From RGIG8748 sp045545635 (lineage in GTDB: Bacteria; Bacillota; Clostridia; UMGS1810), in the NCBI GenBank assembly GCA_045545635.1, contig JAZQBI010000191.1:1-20235 (forward strand): a DNA stretch of 20,235 nucleotides. Reading direction: 5' to 3'. Below the pieces are notes generated by a model, which did no database searches, was not told the origin of the DNA, and was given only the letters and a program-made list of their open reading frames with translations. The translations under genes were made by a program, and so were the position numbers. This document shows positions 18,801 through 20,235 of the stretch, in pieces. Position 1 is the first letter of the stretch. Each line of letters begins with the position of its first letter.

Positions 18801-19661
18801 CTTATAATCAAGAATCATCTTGTCGAACTTCAGCGTACCACGGGAAGCAAAAACGGTGTTCTTGCAGTAAAAGAGAATTACCACCTGACCGACGGCAATA
18901 AGCACAAGATGATGTATGGTGTTATAAACACCGCAGGCGGTTGTATGATACTCCTTGTAGTAGATGGTGAGGTTATATTTGAGTACTATGATGTAAGTGC
19001 CGATGAGCAGTCGGCAGAGAACATGGAATTCCTTACCAATACCTACAAAGAGGATTGCTATGTCAAGCTCTACGAAGCAGGACAGACACCTTCACAGGAG
19101 GAGTTTACAAAGCTTGTCAAAAACGCAGAGTATAAGACTGCACAAGCTGCCGTTGAGGCTCTCAACACTGAAACCATCAGCTTCTTAAAGCCGGGTTGCG
19201 GAGTGGTTATTACACAAAGCGGTGCAGTAGATGTATCTTATGCAAAGCCGGAACTAAAGGATAACACCATTATGGTTCCTGCAAAGCTTATCACAAAGCT
19301 TTATGGTGGAAGCGAAACTCTGTCTGATAGCGGTGTTGTACTTGATATAGACGGTAATGTGATGGAATTCACAGAGAACCACGATAGATTTACATTTGGC
19401 GGCACCTCTCAAAAAGTAGCATACAAGCCGTATTACAAAAACGGACACCTTATGATACCGCTTGAGGATGTGGCAAAGGTTCTTAAATTTGAGTATATGT
19501 ATGATGATATGAGCGAAATGGCAATTTTCAACAATTCATCAGCTATACATAATGTCAATCAGTCAAATGAGCTTGGAAGAGTTTCAAAATGTGTTTCAAA
19601 GCTTTCGGAATATGGCGAAAACATTGATATAAGCTTTGAAAATGTAAGCCTTTTTAATTAG
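15837..19661 (+). CDS. Secreted multi-modular GH141-like beta-helix protein
   Basis: This is an exported paralogue (1274 aa) of the protein at 7842-10253, with more modules. The signal peptide covers about residues 1-23. The GH141-like part (about 28-690) repeats the same marks: PLKTLDGARK, QWPNG, NLIEELDMPGEFYID, DAGAVY (D485) and GIYMDD (D527/D528), the two aspartates again 42 apart. A fibronectin-III-like domain follows (about 721-815). Then come a FIVAR-like helical stretch (about 818-865), a LamG/concanavalin-like jelly-roll region (about 900-1080, with YLIIKNHLVELQ and ILLVVDGEVIFEY), and a copper-amine-oxidase-N-terminal-like stalk domain (about 1117-1232, with IMVPAK and LMIPLEDVAKVL). 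The last three modules are absent from the 803-aa protein. The extra domains suggest binding to glycan or wall. It starts 26 bases after the previous gene with AAAGAGG. Catalysis is inferred from family likeness. Confidence 0.84.
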   Translation: MKKIISLLIVMLISCGMVIVTPALEENVLYVSTQGSDDAVGTPEAPLKTLDGARKRVRELKENGISVSEVIFRGGDYYTRKVNFDEGDSGTKENPIVYRAYEGETVRFKGSVPLDISNATAVTDAQTLALLRDGAKSKVIVLDLAEQGLTANDMYDFSGVGTGFDSLTKTGGYNYLYIDDYICDIAQWPNGPQYAIFEATNSLNYFKYLDEEPNRWTTAKHAWIRAYASNDYSCIEATPITSIDTVNKYVYTDGNTGYSYKNPWSKRWKVYNLIEELDMPGEFYIDLDKMLLYIYPPYSIKDSKIEMAVENDAILKINKLSNVTFSGLEFTQSRYHGVDMRDTVNVDFVDCKFKNIEGIGLNATGSARIVTGDLHVLTNSYGSNDACYDMNIRGCVFDTIGSSAINAGGGNYDTLTPSGNIIEDNFITAANMRVINRQALQAYGVGGTVRNNIVTHSRKHALNVGGNNNVYERNEFYDVLRETADAGAVYQGNNQLQRGNIIRQNFLHTLEAADPSLIAGVVGIYMDDNQHGNTIEQNIIVGAEIGMNSNGGGAMNWIGNTVIDSPKPWNWHDAWGGDDPISTNTMFERENHSNTLELLRSEIMYPELYFKTYPILKEWVETGKNPKYFNVFSGNLSVGDGKGRIAAQDAKYATFSTTFGVDNDSLEIPSTDAFVDPDNKDYRLKSESELAKKMPRVLNDTFDIENIGLINDIELDASSSPFRLLYPHNGSTVSAKDLELYWQEAFGANAYKVIIATDPEFKNIVKEDTSKINIYKFTDTTPNTEYYWKVEAINSSRDLASQWENVGGIGNFVVGLYSALDKTNLNIAVEQANKTMSISNEGTEVGTFKFGTAERLRNYISKTMTLAGLRGGNYSQEKLNERVDYITNYYLDKSLFNSGYLNLVKVTNKDMWTGTVSGGDDSIENIGSKAYNYVGTKNFGMASGTIIYCFDAAFDLPGDQNTTTGMLSLGMNKFTNQVSYTAANKGYYLIIKNHLVELQRTTGSKNGVLAVKENYHLTDGNKHKMMYGVINTAGGCMILLVVDGEVIFEYYDVSADEQSAENMEFLTNTYKEDCYVKLYEAGQTPSQEEFTKLVKNAEYKTAQAAVEALNTETISFLKPGCGVVITQSGAVDVSYAKPELKDNTIMVPAKLITKLYGGSETLSDSGVVLDIDGNVMEFTENHDRFTFGGTSQKVAYKPYYKNGHLMIPLEDVAKVLKFEYMYDDMSEMAIFNNSSAIHNVNQSNELGRVSKCVSKLSEYGENIDISFENVSLFN

Positions 19662-19667
19662 TTTTTA

Positions 19668-19693
19668 TTTGGTATAACCAAAAAATATATAAT
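19668..19693 (+). promoter_or_regulatory. Small palindrome and possible -10 before the last gene
   Basis: TTTGGT (19668-19673) and ACCAAA (19677-19682) are exact inverted repeats around ATA, just after the stop at 19659-19661. TATAAT follows at 19688-19693, but there is no good -35 at the normal distance; the best 17-base match is TTATTT at 19665-19670. It could be a weak internal promoter with an operator, or an AT-rich spacer. The ribosome site AAAGGAG of the next gene begins at 19700. Confidence 0.25.
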
Positions 19694-19714
19694 ATATTTA
19701 AAGGAGAGAATTTT

Positions 19715-20235
19715 ATGAAAGCAAAAAGTTTTAAAAGAGTCATTAGTCTCTTGCTTGTATTCGGAATGCTCGTTCTCGGCATCCCAACAGTATTTGCAGA
19801 GACACCGAATTATGAGGACTCCAAGGCTGAGATGCCTTCTCACATTTTCGCAGGCAGGGATGTAACTAATTTTAATATATCCTATAACGGAAGTAACAGC
19901 ACACCGTATACATCCTATGTGTTGGATGAGAAGCTTGGAACACATGTTCTTCAGGTTACATATCCTTCAGAAAAAACCTTGAGTACGGATATGCCTGTAT
20001 ACGGTGGAGCAAATAAAGCACATTCTGACAAAACATTCCAATCCGGTAAAAACTATGTAATCATGGTAGAGGCACAAAATGCTGCTCCCGAAACAAATCC
20101 CGAACCAATATTTGCAGTGGATTTATACCCTGAAACAGGCTATATGACAGGTACACATGATTATGATTATTGGACTGTAACTGCCAGCGGTGATGAATGG
20201 CAAACCTTCAAGACAACACTTACAGCAGGTGTAAC
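19715..20235 (+). CDS. Second copy of the novel-domain surface protein (partial, runs off the window end)
   Basis: The reading frame opens at ATG 19715 after AAAGGAG and stays open for 173 codons to the end of the window, so the C-terminus is not seen. A signal peptide ends near residue 28 (GIPTVFA). The mature part aligns along its whole visible length with residues 27-180 of the 891-aa protein at 10270. Shared blocks include NISYNGSN, TPYTSY, PVYGGA, AQNAAPE, EPIFAVDLYP, TGYM, GTHDYDY and GDEWQTFKTTLTAG. It lacks about seven residues after the VYGGA block. By analogy it may carry Ig-like and SLH domains beyond the window, but this is not shown. It follows the 1274-aa beta-helix gene, just as the 891-aa gene follows the 803-aa one. 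Function is unknown; a carbohydrate-binding role is a guess. Confidence 0.85.
   Translation, partial: MKAKSFKRVISLLLVFGMLVLGIPTVFAETPNYEDSKAEMPSHIFAGRDVTNFNISYNGSNSTPYTSYVLDEKLGTHVLQVTYPSEKTLSTDMPVYGGANKAHSDKTFQSGKNYVIMVEAQNAAPETNPEPIFAVDLYPETGYMTGTHDYDYWTVTASGDEWQTFKTTLTAGV

Noticed and set aside
1..20235. CRISPR arrays, tRNA or rRNA genes, insertion sequences
   Set aside because: No regularly spaced short repeats, no tRNA-like cloverleaf noticed and no transposase reading frame; nearly all sequence is taken up by the listed genes.

Overview
The window is AT-rich, with Gram-positive Shine-Dalgarno sites, a lipoprotein signal, SLH cell-wall anchors and LplB/YtcP-type sugar permeases. This points to a low-GC Firmicute, most likely an uncultured gut or rumen Clostridia member; the taxon is inferred. 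Every supported gene lies on the + strand. The content is a surface-to-cytoplasm glycan-use locus, probably for a pectic or other plant cell-wall polysaccharide.

Layout. Positions 1-102 carry a promoter for a YesN-type response regulator (103-1320). Positions 1321-1793 hold no intact gene. They contain a decayed serine-hydrolase (beta-lactamase-fold) remnant at 1347-1536, a 16-bp perfect hairpin at 1563-1623 that probably ends the upstream transcript, and a new promoter at 1693-1721 followed by an imperfect palindrome in the leader. A probable long operon starts there: a cytoplasmic GH28-like beta-helix enzyme (1794-3134), a Gfo/Idh/MocA-type oxidoreductase (3183-4436), two ABC permeases (4536-5492, 5504-6382) and a DUF3502-type lipoprotein binding protein (6412-7827).

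From 7842 onward all genes encode large exported proteins. They are a GH141-like beta-helix protein (803 aa), an SLH-anchored protein with a novel N-terminal domain (891 aa), a second SLH-type protein with a repetitive unknown body (952 aa), a larger GH141-like paralogue with extra C-terminal modules (1274 aa), and the truncated start of a second copy of the novel-domain protein (19715 to the window end). The pair 'GH141-like enzyme plus novel-domain protein' therefore occurs twice, around the 952-aa gene.

Inferred working model. Wall-anchored proteins hold or present the glycan. The beta-helix enzymes cut it outside the cell. The lipoprotein and two permeases import oligosaccharides, using an ATPase encoded elsewhere because none is in the window. 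The cytoplasmic GH28-like enzyme and the oxidoreductase then process them. The response regulator probably controls the operon, and its sensor kinase is not in the window. The substrate cannot be fixed from sequence alone. GH28 suggests pectin and GH141 suggests fucosylated pectin or xylan.
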